From Gambelia wislizenii (lineage: Eukaryota > Chordata > Lepidosauria > Squamata > Crotaphytidae), in contig JAUMIR010000002.1 in NCBI GenBank assembly GCA_030847615.1, positions 112,786,309 through 112,850,308 on the forward strand: a stretch of 64,000 bases of DNA, given 5' to 3'. The notes below the pieces were generated by a model. That model was not told where the DNA came from. It worked only from the letters and a program-made list of their open reading frames with translations, and ran no database searches. This document shows positions 43,681 to 55,960 of this stretch, in pieces; within the stretch, counting starts at the first letter, position 1; every line of letters starts with the position of its first letter. Both the position numbers and the translations under genes were made by a program.

Positions 43681-44790
43681 TTCAAAGGAGCTGCTAGATC
43701 CTTCCTCCCTTCTCTCTTTTCTTCTTATACTTAAACAGACTAACACAGCTATCAATCTGGTGATGACACAAACAGTGGGGGCTTCTGACAATGTTGACTA
43801 AGAACAATTCTTTCTGTACTTGATACCCAAAGAAATGATGATACCCATATCCAGGTGGAAAGTACAGCCAAATACACGTTTAGGTACTGTAATTTGGCAG
43901 GGATGTCACACCTAATGAACATGCTTCATGCTTTGAGTGTGGCCTAAATTCTTGGCTAACACTAAATACAGTATCTTTCCATAGCCAATCCAAGACATTT
44001 CTCACATGTTCACAGAATATTCTTCAGTTCTATCTACTGAGGTAAAGCAGCAGCTGCTGTTGCACTGACACTCTTCTCTTCTTCCCCCTGATATATCTGA
44101 TACACTGACCTATGCTGGAGCCATCTTGCCCCGTGATCCAAGTGGATAGCTCTGGCTGCCTATGCATTTCCTTTCTTTAAAAGCTGGCAAGAAGACTTGA
44201 ACATGGTGCTGCTTCTGTTACGCACTAACTTATTCGTTTGTCTCTTTCCAATAGAAACATTTTGACATAACTACCTTCTCATCAACCTGTTGAAACAAAT
44301 CATAAGCTCTACCAGTCAACATGACTTCAGTTTTATCAGGATTCACCTTAAGTCAACTCGCCTGTAGTCGGTCCCCAAAAATGGCTTAAGCTATGTTTTG
44401 CTAAGAAACAGTGAACATCATTAGCCTGGCATAGGAGGTTAGTGATTTTTACATAAATAATAACATGTGGTTTAGAGTAAAACCAAGCCCAAACTGGTGG
44501 TTTGAGGAGAGCTTTGATTTGGGTTAATAGAGTTGTTTGAGCCTGGAAGCCAAAGTACATTCCAAGCTTTCTGAAACCACACAAAGACTAATAAAGCAAA
44601 CAGTGTGTGAGGAGTCTCACACAAGCCAAAGTCACCTGGAAATAGTCATCATTACTGGGAATTCACATTTCAATTTGCACAGATATCTTCAGAAGCAACA
44701 GTCTATTCTGGGTAACCTGAGTATGAAATAATTTGGCAGCAGTGTCTCATATTCCCTGTCCCAGTCTGTTTCAGTATCTGCTGAAAAAGA
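43681..44790. other. unassigned non-coding DNA
   Basis: No coding sequence was recognised. The stretch 44290-44420 (CTACCAGTCAACATGACTTC) shows no diagnostic family. Confidence 0.4.
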
Positions 44791-44804
44791 AGAGCACAAA
44801 ATGT

Positions 44805-45586
44805 GAAGTCAAAGGCTTTCACAGCCGGCATCCATAGGTTTTCCATGGTTTTTTCCGGGCTGTGAGGCTGTGTTCTGGAAGAGTTTATTTCTGACATTTC
44901 ACCTGCATCTGTGGCTGGCATCTTCAGAGAATGGTTGGGTAGGGGTTTATATACTGTGGACCCCTGATGGGGAGGATATGTAAATTTGTGTATTTGAATG
45001 GTTAGTTTCTGGGTGGAGATATGCAAGGAAGATTAGTGTCCGTTTGGCTAATGGTTCATTGTCTGCTGGAAATCCCCCTGTCCCTAGTGAAGTTCATTTG
45101 CCTGTGTTGAGTTTTGATTTTAGTGTTTTTCAGGACTGGTAGCCAGATTTTTTTTTACTTTTAGGGTTTCTTCTTTCCTGTTGAAGGATTTTGTTTACTT
45201 TTAGGGTTTCTTCTTTCCTGTTGAAGGAAGAAACCCTGAAAGTAAACAAAATCTGGCTACCAGTCCTGAAAAACACTAAAATCAAAACTCAACACATGCA
45301 AATGAACTCCACCCAGGGACAGGGGGATTTCCAGCAGACAATGGACCATTAGTCAAACAGACACTAATCCTCCTTGCATATCTCCACCTAGAAACTAGCC
45401 ATTCAAATACACAAATTTACATATCCTCTCCAACAGGGGCTCACAGTATATAACCCCCCCCACACACACACACACTCCTACACAACCATTCTCTGAAGAT
45501 GCCAGCCATAGATGCAAGCGAAACGTCAGAAATAAACTTTTCCAGAACATGGCCTCACAGCCCGGAAAAAAATCCACAGAAAACCT
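44805..45586. mobile_element. inverted pair of Penelope-like terminal sequences
   Basis: Two arms of about 300-340 bp lie tail to tail. The left arm (to about 45150) is the complement of the right arm (from about 45247), meeting at a centre with two direct copies of GGGTTTCTTCTTTCCTGTTG. The whole is flanked by a 14-bp direct repeat AGAGCACAAAATGT (44791-44804 and 45587-45600). The arm sequence (CTGAAGATGCCAGCC, GCGAAACGTCAG, CACAGCCCGGAAAAA) is one I associate with widespread vertebrate retroelement ends of Penelope-like type. No reverse transcriptase is present. The assignment rests on recall of the motif and on the inverted structure. Confidence 0.6.
45485..45534 (+). other. hammerhead-like core in the right Penelope-like arm
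   Basis: CTGAAGA (45493-45499), a short GCC-headed stem region, then GAAACGTC (45520-45527) and CAG, which could pair with CTG upstream. The canonical core is CUGAUGA and GAAA, so one core base differs, and stem III has almost no loop, so a single copy probably cannot cleave. The inverted left arm has the matching motif at 44891-44930 (complement), with GAAATGTC instead of GAAACGTC. Confidence 0.35.
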
Positions 45587-45600
45587 AGAGCACAAAATGT

Positions 45601-46866
45601 TGATATTTTGTATTAACTGGGAAGCAAAAGAGATGGTGAAAAACAAGAGTAGATTCATCCCAGGAAGTCATTCTGCCTTGACCCCATTTGACAGTTTTAG
45701 TCATACTGTCAAACTTTAGACGGTTGTTGACAGTCGTCAAAAGATTACATACAAAGTGGCTCATCAGGCTGAACATCCACCACATCATTGCTTAATGGTG
45801 TGAGATGGTCCATAGGCACAACTTTCCAAAGCTTGAAATCTCTTGGTTTCCACTAGTTCCCTTTGAATCCTACCTCCCCCAGTGTTGGCCTTTGAATTAA
45901 TTTTCTCTGATTTTTTTCTGTATGTTTCAAGTTCTTTTGGGTTTGAAAAATAAGCTTAAACAGATAAAATGATATCATTATGCAACCTAAATAGTCTGAG
46001 ATTTTCAATCTGTTAAAGAATAGTACTGTATATTGAATTAATGTGGCACACTAACAAGGCATAATTACACAATATATTTCACCCAGTTTGGAAGTAGATC
46101 AATTTGACTCTCACAGTTTTTCCAGACAAAGCTGTATTGTACAATCATCTTTCATTCACAGAATTTTATAGTGGATCCAAATGTTGGCATCTTCCATTCT
46201 TCTTCCATATTTACCCACTACTTCTTATGTCCTTTCTACAGAAAACCTGTTAAAGTGGAAATAAGAGATGTGGTTGCCAATTAACTACTGAACCAGGTTG
46301 GGGGATAATTTCCCCCTTCCAGAAGCTTCTGTGCTTCCTAATAGTCAAGAGGACCATTGCCAGCCCTCTAGGAAAACTTTTTGGGAAGGAGATTTTCTTT
46401 CATTACAGTTTCCTTCCATTAGCTTCCTTCCGTTAACTTGGGCTCCAAGCCATATGGTCTGCTAGCCTAAATATTATAGATGGAAAGAGCAGAAAACTAC
46501 CCATCTCTTGCTGACCACTCTTCAGCTACCCAGAATACAAGAAGTAGTTGAACTACACAAAGTGGGAACTGATCTGGAGTTAACACTCTGTGTTATGTGA
46601 TGATGGACACCAAGTTAGTGCTGTCTCTAGTTTAATTCAGACTGGCCAGGTCTGTATGCAGGGCAGAGCCCAGAATTACTACAGAATTTCTCACTATTAT
46701 CCTCACCCCTGCTGTGGCAGCCATTTTATTCCATCTCTCTATGGCAGAAGCCCTGTCCAGCTGTTATTAAATAAAGTTAACTGGGAAAGGAAGGGAAGCG
46801 TGGTAGCCCCACCTCCCTTTATTGTCATTCCCATATGCTCTTTGCATAGTGAGCAACTGTCTGAAG
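45601..46866. other. unassigned non-coding DNA
   Basis: No element or gene was recognised. The sequence is AT-rich with short T runs. The 94-codon frame at 46590-46874 is not protein-like. Confidence 0.45.
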
Positions 46867-47030
46867 AATCATAGAATCATAGAATTGTAGAGTTGGAAGA
46901 GACCACGAGGGCCATCCAGTCCAACCCCCTGCCGTGCAGGAATCACGATCAAAGCATCCCTGACAGATGGCCATCCAGCCTCTAGAAGAGAGCCTCCATT
47001 ATCTGGGAAGGCTTTCCACATGGCTTTCAA
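46867..47030 (-). mobile_element. CR1 3' terminal fragment
   Basis: TCATAGAATCATAGAATTG, GAGGGCCATCCAGTCCAACC, CCCTGCCGTGCAGGAATC and GGCCATCCAGCCTC are the CR1 terminus in the same orientation as at 55961. The copy breaks off near 47025. Confidence 0.85.
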
Positions 47031-48347
47031 CCCCTGCTTCATCTTCAGACTGTCCCCGAATGGCAGCCAGGGGCTCCAGTGTCAGTGCTGCTCTAGATTT
47101 TAGTCTAAATTGTAAATGAGCTATACAAATTGCTGAATCTATATTGAGGCTAGGGTTCAAAAACCTAGATAGCAACATTTAAAGTTCACACTAAAACCCA
47201 TATTCAGAGTCCCACTGATATCGGGGACACCAGTTGCCATTGCTGGTTGCAATTGCATGTAGAGAAAGTGACAGAATTCTCAGTGAGCAGCAGGGTTCAT
47301 ATGCTCTCCCTTTCCCCATGTTTATTCAGCCTGCTTTAAGAATGCCTGAATAGGATTCCAGTCTCTAAGGCCAGGAAGAACCTAAGGCCAGGAATAACCA
47401 GTTGTCTTTGGCCCTTGGGCCAATGCAGGTCTTGGCCCAATTTCATGTGGTCCTCAGCCTAATTACAAAAGCCCAGGGCAAGCAATTGGTTTAGACTACT
47501 GGTGAGAACAATCTGTTCTGAGCAGACAGCGGAGTGAGGAGAAGGATGAGGCAGGGGTATGGGTGGTAGGGTAGGGAGAAGGGGTCGGTAGAAAGGGAGA
47601 GAGCCTCTCACCCACTCGTAATTCTAGCCCCGTCCACTATTACCTCTATCCCTGGAAGATTACAAAAGAATTGGGGATGGATGAGAATTTCACTTCACTT
47701 CAGTTTATTTATTTTTATAACTTTACCAACACTCTCAGATTTCTTCACATTTGTGACAGAAATAACTTGAGATTTTAGAAAAGTAAATATGAGAGAAAGC
47801 AAAACGGGCATATTCACCCATTGAGACCCAGGTTTTTGAATGCTTTGCTTTAAAACATCTGGATTTGAATCCCTGGGGTCGTTTCCATGGCAAAATAAAT
47901 CCTCAAACAATGCGACAAGAAGCCTGATAGTTCCCACGCATTTTGAAGCAACAGCGCCCTTTTCAGAAGGAGGGGGTGCAAAAAACCCATAAGTCCCGCA
48001 GTATCAGCTTTCGCTAGTTTTCCGAACTTTTTTGATTAAGTTCGCAAAAATGCGCATAATTTGTCATGGGAACTAATGATCATATACCTTTTCGAATTAC
48101 TGTGAGCAGAGCTGAATCCTGATTGGTTGGAGTAGAGGGGTTGGAGAGAAAAAAATTAACCTTCCTTCTGCTTACAAATTTGCTCTGAGCCCTTCCTGTT
48201 TGTTTCAAACACAGGCTTTGGGAGTTGGGAAAATGATCGGGAGGAGGACCCCATGCTTCGCTGCTGTGAGAGTGTGTGTGTTTGTGCATTCGTCTATGCG
48301 AGCGAAACAGACTATCGCATGTTTGTCCTTTTGTTTGTCTGTGCTTC
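47031..48347. other. unassigned DNA, CpG-richer in its second half
   Basis: From about 47876 (GGGTCGTTTCCATGGC) to the tandem repeat the sequence contains many more CpG sites (GTTTTCCGAACTTTTTTGAT, AGTTCGCAAAAATGCGC) than its surroundings, as a recently inserted or less methylated segment would. No TIR, LTR or coding region was established. Confidence 0.4.
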
Positions 48348-48843
48348 CATTCACTTGCCTGCATTCAAGGCTTCAAACAATCAGGAATGAGGCAAGCTTC
48401 TGTGGTGTGTGTGTGTGTGTGTGTGTGCATGAAGGGAAGGGAAGCAGTCCGCTCCAGCATGCTTTTGCTTGTTCGTCTTTTCATTCACTCCTTTCTTTGT
48501 AGAAGCCTTTCGGGGCTGGGGAAGGGGGGGGTTGACAGATCGCCCTTTCGATTGCTTGTTTGTTTGTACTTTTTCTTCCCTCTCGTTATTTATTCCATTC
48601 ACTTGCCTGCATTCAAGGCTTCAAACAATCAGGAATGAGGCAAGCTTCTGTTGTGTGTGTGTGTGTGTGTGTGTGCATGAAGGGAAGGGAAGCAGTCCGC
48701 TCCAGCATGCTTTTGCTTGTTCGTCTTTTCATTCACTCCTTTCTTTATAGAAACCTTTCGGGGCTGGGAAGATGGGGGAAGTTGACAAATCACTCTTTTG
48801 AACTTTTGTTTGTTTGTTATTTTCTTTCCTCTCATTATTTATG
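48348..48843 (+). repeat. tandem duplication, 2 x 248 bp
   Basis: The unit beginning CATTCACTTGCCTGCATTCA at 48348 repeats at 48596 with few changes. Each unit has GGAATGAGGCAAGCTTCTGT, a (GT)n tract (about 48401-48427 and 48652-48675), GGGAAGCAGTCCGCTCCAGC, CCTTTCGGGGCTGGG and a TTTG-rich end. Similar frames from both copies appear in several registers, which reflects the duplication and not coding. Confidence 0.9.
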
Positions 48844-48849
48844 GTCTCC

Positions 48850-50132
48850 ATGACCCCCTCCTTGCTCCCTCCCCGCCTCCTGACTGGCTTTAATCATCTG
48901 GAGGCGATTCCCCCCCCCCACACACCTTTGCCTGTGTGTACTATACGGAAAGCAGAATTCCTCATCTTTCGAAATGCTGGGGAGTCGTGTGATTTATGCT
49001 CTTCTCATGCGAAAGAACGGTAAACCGGAATCTTTTTCCTGTCGTTGAACCAGCCCCCCTGTGTTTTCAACAACAACAATGGTATTGGATTGGGGCTTTC
49101 AGCTCCCCTCCCCCACGAGTCTTCTGAGATAGGTGCAACATGGCCCTCTCCATTCTGACAACAGCTGTACTTCATGAATATGGCCAATATTAAAAAGGGA
49201 GGGGTTGCTTCTATTTGTTGTAGAAGCATTTCACAGAGTCCACACACATCTTCATATATAGGATGGAAATAGCTTGAGGTACAAAATAAAATTGAATGTT
49301 GGGAAAAGGAAACCTGACAGTAATGTACACCAACTATTGCTTGCTCTGATTCAGTGGGATGATGAATCCACTCTGGGTTTTAGTCTGAACATTAAAGAAA
49401 CTCTTCAATGTGTTCAACCTTCTCTCAAAGTGGAATCAGCACTTTGTTCCTTTAAAATTCAGATTAAAGCCTGGAGCAGATTCATTGCCCCATGGACATG
49501 GCGACCCTTACCTGCTGTTGGTAATTTAAGAACCCCCTTTTAGAAACAAGCCTATAGTTGAGGGAGGCTGCCTGAGTCTGTTGTGGCTTCTCATTGCTTT
49601 AATCCTACACTGTAGCAGATGCACTTTTTGAAGCTAATCTGAAACCTACCAGCAATAAAGTTCCAATAACCTGACGAAGCAGAAAGGAGTACCAAATAAG
49701 AGGGGGAAAGTGGCATGTGATGGGATGATATAAAGCATTTGTTCATAGGGAAATTTCCATTTGTTTCCATGGGAATGGTCAGGAAAATAGGGATTACTCA
49801 TACACAAAAAGGGCTTTCAGGATCCATCTCTCCATTAGAGTTATTTTGAACAGCATGAGACAAAAAAAAAAAAAACACCCCAAAAAACAGCATGATGTGT
49901 TCCACTAGAGATGCTGAACAGTCAATCAAAAGGAACATTCAGGTTTTAATTTTTGTATTCATGCTCAAGGGGCATCATTCTTGTAGTTTTAAATGGTACT
50001 GGCCACCAAGAGTGTTTCATTTGAGGCAGAAGGAGGAAGCAATGTTTAGAATAGGTGAATAGCAAGTGGACCTAAATTTTGAATGACAAGCACTTGGTAA
50101 AAGCAGGTCACCATTTGAATGAGGGGTATGAC
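48850..50132. other. unassigned non-coding DNA
   Basis: CpG-containing sequence continues to about 49030. The remainder is AT-rich with a poly-A run at 49862. The plus frame at 49274-49543 (89 codons) has no recognised family and no splice context that I can support. Confidence 0.4.
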
Positions 50133-50775
50133 ACCAAAGCTTGTTGTTGTGTTGTATTGTTATTTGCCATCAGGTCAGTTTCAGCTTATGAATGAGTGAC
50201 CTCCAAGTCACCCTGTCATTAACAGCTCTGCTCAGGTCTTGCAAACTCAGGGGCATGGTTTCCTTGATTGAGTCAATCCACCTGTAATGTGGTCTTCCTC
50301 TTTTCCCTACTGCCTCCCCCTTTTTCTAGTATTATTTTTTCAAAGGAGTCATGGTGTCTCATGATATGCCCAAACTACAATAGCCTCAGTGTAGTCATCT
50401 TAGTTTCTAGTAAGCATTCATGCCTGATTTTCTCTTGAACCCATTTGTCTGTTTGGTGGCCCACAGTATCGACAGAACTCTCCTCCAGAACATTTCAAAT
50501 GAGTCGGTCTCCTTCCTGTCAGCTTTCTTCACTGTCCAGCTTTCACACCTATACATAGGAACTGAAAATATTATGGCATGGATGATTCAGACTTTGATAT
50601 TAATGATCTTTCTTGATACTTGAGGATCTTACCTTGTTCCTTCATAGCTGCATTTCTAAGTCTTAGCCATCTTCTGATTCCTTGACCACAGGAAGGAATC
50701 CGAGCAAGCAATAGTCAATTTTGATTAATGACTGAGCCAAGGAATAGAAAATCTTGACTCTTTTGATGCCTTATT
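50133..50775 (-). mobile_element. BovB/RTE LINE 3' remnant
   Basis: Read on the minus strand, broken frames give pieces typical of the BovB ORF C-terminus: a FGHIMRHHDS-like block followed by EK and a basic patch, and an upstream block that ends near GCCAAGGAATAGAAAATC (plus strand 50735). The plus-strand text CATGGTGTCTCATGATATGC and CCAGCTTTCACACCTATACA is the complement of the conserved 3' coding region. Stops in every frame show it is an old copy. Confidence 0.65.
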
Positions 50776-50896
50776 AACCTAATGTAAAGCTGCAAACTTA
50801 TTTCTTTCTGAGGTTTTGAGTGTGGGAAAAGAGCTGCATGTCATCAAGTTTTACATAAGTTTTATTGGAAATGTAGTCAATTTATTAGGTCAAGGT

Positions 50897-51345
50897 AAGC
50901 TGCGCTGGGCAGGGCACGTTTCTAGGATGGAGGACCAACGCCTCCTAAAAATACTACTCTACAGTGAACTCGCCACGGGTCAGCGTAAGAGGGGCGCTCC
51001 AAAAAAGTGATACAAAGACTCCCTGAAACAACATCTCAGGCTCGGCCAAATTGATCACCAACAGTGGTCCACCCTGGCCTCACATCGGGAGGCATGGAGA
51101 CGCACTATCCACAATGCTGCAGCCTTATTTGAGAACTCACGACGAACAAGTCTTGAAGAGAAACGACAACGCAGAAAGAATCACAACCCGGAAACATCAC
51201 CCAAGGAGACCTTCTGCTGTGCTTTTTGCAACCGGACTTGTTTATCTTGGATTGGCCTTTTTAGTCATCAGCGCGCTTGCAGAAAGCGCGGGATGAGTCC
51301 TTCCTGAATCTTCGTTTGCGAAGAAAAGCCAGAGAGAGAGGAGAA
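50897..51345 (+). mobile_element. 5'-truncated copy of the zinc-finger LINE
   Basis: Starts at GCTGCGCTGGGCAGGGC and matches 42543-42985 closely. A TGA replaces CGA at about 51008 after PKK. The zinc-finger codons and the terminal CTTCGTTTGCGAAG hairpin remain, followed by GAGAGAGAG. Confidence 0.88.
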
Positions 51346-51349
51346 ATCT

Positions 51350-54300
51350 CTATTTTATCCCTCCCTTGTTGTAGAACTCTTTGGATCCCTTCCAGATTGT
51401 AATTATCTGAGTAAACAATCTTTCTTTAGAAGCACACCATGTTCTTCATGCTCAGGGACCAGGGTGAATTATAAAGGCGAGCAATACTTTTCCTGACCAT
51501 AGCATGCAGCACTTTGTGGACTGAACACCACACGTCTAGTGTACACTGGTCTGTGGAGTGTCTAATACAGGGACTGTTCTTTCTCTAAAGATCATTACTG
51601 AAATCCTCCCCTCTCGTGTGTGTGTGTGTCTGTGTGCCCATGAGCACGTGCACACGCGCACACACACACTGTAAAGGCTCAAAAGTACATGGTCTTCTTG
51701 ATGCTGTCCTGTGATGTGGATACAATGGGAAGCTCTTCTTCATCTCACGCTTCACTCCAAAACAAGAGTGTGGCTCAAATTCCTTTGCTTTGCACCAAGT
51801 GCCAAAACTCAGAAAGGAAGAGAATATAAAAGGAAGAAAATATAAAGAGAATATAAAAGCAGTCAGGAATTTTTGCTTTTTTTTCTTTTTTTTTTTTTTA
51901 AATACAGAAGGCAGTGGTAACAACTTGGGTCCGGACTTGAAGGAAACTCCTTTTCCAGATCATAGCACCCAGACCTTTTCAGCCATCATGGCCCGCTGTC
52001 ACTCTGGCCAATTAAAGGGTGATATTGACATGTGGGTATGGATTTTAAAAGTAAAATAAAATGAATCTCAGCATTTTTTGTGTGTGAACGATGCCAGCAA
52101 GACCAGTTGATTTGCTGCAAATGACAATTCAGGCCAAAATGATTTGCTGTACAGGTCTGATCAAAGTCCTAAAATTTCTCAGTGCTGGAACAGGAAGATT
52201 TGTTCATCAGGACTCAGGCATTTTCAACTTTGAAAAGAGTAATAGGTTAATGGAGCTAACATTCAGGTGTATATTTAGCTTGGGCTTAATTAAATCAAAG
52301 CTTGGAAATGCTGCTGTTTGGACTACAGGTCTCAGCATTCTCAAATAAGAATGGCAACCAGGCTAAACTAGTGTTGTTTTAATCAATGTGGATCAGTCGC
52401 TTGTATCATTAATTAGTTTAAAAAAAAAACTCTCTTATATACCCTGATTCAGTTTTCACAGAAATAAGGATATTTTTGTGTTGTATCCATCTTTATGAAA
52501 TATTATATGAATTTATTTATATTGGATCGTCTTAAGATTGCATGATCCCAAATGTTATATGTTTAAAATGAACAAAAAGACTGAAGCAGAAGGACTTCAA
52601 CAGAAACCTATCCTTATATGCCAGTGTCAACTTTATCCTTATTATAAAGGTAAACAACATTCATTGCTACAGACTCAGTTTCCTTCTGTAGCTTTATTAT
52701 AGAATATGAAGTTTCCTTTCCAGTGTTTTTAAAGACATGGGCACACCTTCTTCCTGTGTTCAGTCAGCCATCAGGGAGACCATAAAAGGTGAAGCACAGT
52801 GATATCATTGCTGGTGTAACTTCTTGTTTCATTCCATCACCTGTTTTGACTTGTGAAGGACTCCTTCCACCCCACCACCCCTGCCCCAGAGACAAACATA
52901 AAGCCAAAAGGGCGGTTCTGATGCTCACGGCATGGAGTGTACAGGTGTGGCACCATTTAATGCAGACTCCAAGAGGCCTTGGTTAAAGCCAATCAGATAA
53001 TTTGGAACATTAGCAAGGAGCCAATATGTGAGAAGACTCATGGATTCCCATTCATTGGTTACACAACTGCAGATAATAGTATTCACAGCAGGCAGCAGCC
53101 AAAGATGAAAGGGCTGGATGGCACCAGAGTGTCCTGAAAGGATGGGAAAGGAAATTAGAACAAAAGCAATTAACATAGTTGAGGTTTCATGGGGCAATTA
53201 CTCACAGTTTACACATGAAGTGGTTACAAAACAAAAACACAGCTTATAAACCTGAGCTGCTAGGTACTTAACATTTTCTGTACTTTCCTCCAGCTCTCTT
53301 GCAAATATGAAGCACTTCTGCTCTGATTCATCCAGATGGGCTCCAGATGATCAGCATCTCTCAACCCCTTTGGCCAAGGCAGGTTGTGCCAGGGCTCACA
53401 GGCACGTCTATTGTGTCAGTGGCTGCTCCTGCCACAGCTACAAGTGGCATTACACTAGTATTATGCAGCCACATGCCTACATATTTCTATCCCAGTAAAA
53501 AAAAATCAAAATCACAAGAACTCCATGGCTGGCATGAGGGGTGGGAGGAGAGGCAGGGCAGGGCAAGCTAAAGCTGAGGTAACTATTTTCACAAACACCC
53601 ATGACAACTCCTCCACACCATTATTCAGTCATCAAACACAATACCGTGCAGGATATAACTGACTTAAGTAGATATTAGGAATATATTTCAAAGAGAATAT
53701 GGAAATGGGTGGAAGAATAATGCCTATTTGATGTTCTAGTATTTCAGATTAAAATGGACTCAGCTCACAGCTAAGGGACACCAACTGAATCAAAACTTGC
53801 TGACTTAACCATTCATTCATTGATTTCAAGAGTCTACTTTACTGGGGTCTAGCAATTGGATTTAGGCCAGAGTGAGAATGATGGGCCCACTAGAAGTTGC
53901 TGAACTGCTTTCCACACCATTGGCTGTACTGCTAGGGTTGCTGGGAGTTGCAGTCCAATGTTATCTGGAGGGCTGCAAGAGACATAGCTGCAATTTAGGC
54001 CAAGGTGTCTAGCACTCAATATTAACAGTCTTCTGAAATTAATAGACAAATGGAGGGAGGGACACACAGAGAGAAAGACAGACAGACTATTGTGCATATG
54101 GGTATGTTTGTTGAGAGATAGTGTGTGTGTCTGTGTGTATTTTTTTTCCAAGGATTTGTACTTCTTTGTGAGCAATACATTGTACTGTATATCCATGGTG
54201 TAACAGGGCAGGAGCAAACAACTACTTTTTTACCATGGCCAACTGCAGCATATGAATGGTCCCAGGGTTTGGAAGTAATGTCTTCTTGGATATTTTGAAA

Positions 54301-54512
54301 CGATACCCTTCTATCCAATTTTAAAGCCTGAAAAAGTTTATCATATTCTGTTCCACTTGAAATGAGCCCTGGCCTCTTTTACCTGTGAAAGAACACAAGA
54401 ACTGTTTTTTCCCCTTTATTGCTTGTTTGACTCTTCTGTGCTTTGTATTATTATCATGTTTATGTTCTTTTTTTTTTTAAGATAAGTTTACGAGTTCTGG
54501 CATGCGTGAACA
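51350..54512. other. unassigned non-coding DNA
   Basis: Contains an interrupted (GT)n/(CA)n region at 51617-51670, a poly-T run at 51876-51900, part of a GGACTACAACTCCCAG-type repeat at 52300-52350 (AAGCTTGGAAATGCTGC, GGACTACAGGTCTCAGC), the word GGGTTGCTGGGAGTTGCAGT near 53935, which may be another half-copy, and GT-rich DNA near 54120. No host exon was recognised. Confidence 0.4.
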
Positions 54513-55151
54513 CAGGGCCAGTTTAAGCGTACCACCAAATCCACATCTGTGGGGAGCCTCACAGCCACAGGGGGGCCGTCTTAACCTAAAACAGGAGGAG
54601 CAAGAGAGCAGCCAAAAACCTCCTGCTGGCCTTTAAAAATCAGCATCTCCTGTCTCCTTCTTCTGACGGAGAAGGCAGGAGACACTACTTTACAGGCCCC
54701 CCACTCCTTCCTCAGGCGGTGGTGGGGCAGTAGCGCTGAGTTGGAGGCTGCTGATGGAAATGGAGGGAATTGCTTGCCGTTGCCTGTACGAGCAGAGGAG
54801 GGGAGAGATTCTGAAGGAATACTGGAGTTTGGAGTTTTGAGATAGTGCCTGCTGCAGAGCAGGGAGGAGGAGGAAGAGAGAGACCACTTTTTCTGAGGCA
54901 TAGAGAATGAGAAATGGGGGGTATAACTCACTGGGATTTTTGTGTGGATGCACATGTGCCTTCAAGTTGCCTTTTGACGTATGGCAACCCCATGTACTCC
55001 AAAGATAAACATGAGATGTGGATGTTTATCCAGGACACTAAATTCATTGAGAAGTAGTGATGATATAATTCCTTCATAACTGGTATGCTCCTCTGCTTAA
55101 TTAGACAGTGGCTTGTTCATGCATGTGCTTCATGAGCTACCTTATGTATTG

Positions 55152-55612
55152 TTCTCTGGCTTTTCTTCTCAAACGAAGATTCAGGAAGGACTCATCCCAT
55201 GCTTTCTGCAAGCGCGCTGATGACTAAAAAGGCCAATCTGAGATAAACAAGTCCGGTTGTGGAAAGCACAGCAGAACGTCTCCTTGGGTGATGTTTCCGG
55301 GTTGTGATTCTTTCTGTGTTGTCATTTCTCTTCAAGACTTGTTCAACGTGAGTTCTCAAATAAGGCTGCAGCATTGTGGATAGTGCGTCTCCATGCCTTC
55401 CGATGTGAGGCCAGGGCGGACCATTGTTGGTGATCAATTTGGCCGAGCCTGAGATGTTGCTTCAGGGAGTCCTTGTATCGCTTTTTTGGAGTGCCCCTCT
55501 TACACTGACCTGTGGCGAGTTCACCGTAGAATACTATTTTGGGGAGGTGATGGTCCTCCATCCTAGAAACGTGCCCTGCCCAGTGCAGCTGTATTCTCAT
55601 ATCATGGCCTCA
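55152..55612 (-). mobile_element. 5'-truncated copy of the zinc-finger LINE
   Basis: Read on the minus strand from TATGAGAATACAGCTGCACT to the zinc finger and the CTTCGTTTGAGAAG hairpin (one mismatch), then AAAAGCCAGAGAAC. The frames at 55343-55600 and 55192-55437 carry [16 protein letters not shown] and SLKQHLRLGQIDHQQWSALA. The zinc-finger cysteines appear altered (TGT to CGT-type changes), so it is inactive. Confidence 0.85.
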
Positions 55613-55960
55613 ACTTGCAGTATAATCCTAAAGCAAAATCAGCTGCACTAAATAGCATTGTAGCATGAAGTGGACATCTTCTAGACTGTTTTGCAAAGTT
55701 GAAAAATGAACACAGAACTCACACACATCATAGTCTCTAGGTTAAAGGCTGTAAATGTTTCAGTTTCTCTTATCATGTCAGCACCTTTTCATTGCATCAG
55801 TTAGTGAGTTTGGATTATATTTCTCATTTAATATATGTTCAAATAATCAGAAACATTTTTTTTCTCTGCACACATGGAGATGTAATTATTCAGTGGCAAA
55901 ACACTCTCACATTGTGGTTACTTAATTTTTGTCCTCCTCATCCTTTCCATCCTATCTTAA

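Noticed and set aside
45493..45530. Functional hammerhead ribozyme
   Set aside because: The core reads CTGAAGA instead of CTGATGA and stem III has almost no loop, so a monomer is unlikely to cleave; kept only as a motif resemblance.
47876..48347. A DNA transposon starting GGGTCGTTTCCATGG
   Set aside because: I looked for the inverted partner of this end up to about 49.3 kb and found none; only the higher CpG content is reported.
48268..48853. Several overlapping frames of 73-120 codons with VCVCVCV runs
   Set aside because: They are translations of the (GT)n tracts in the two 248-bp tandem units.
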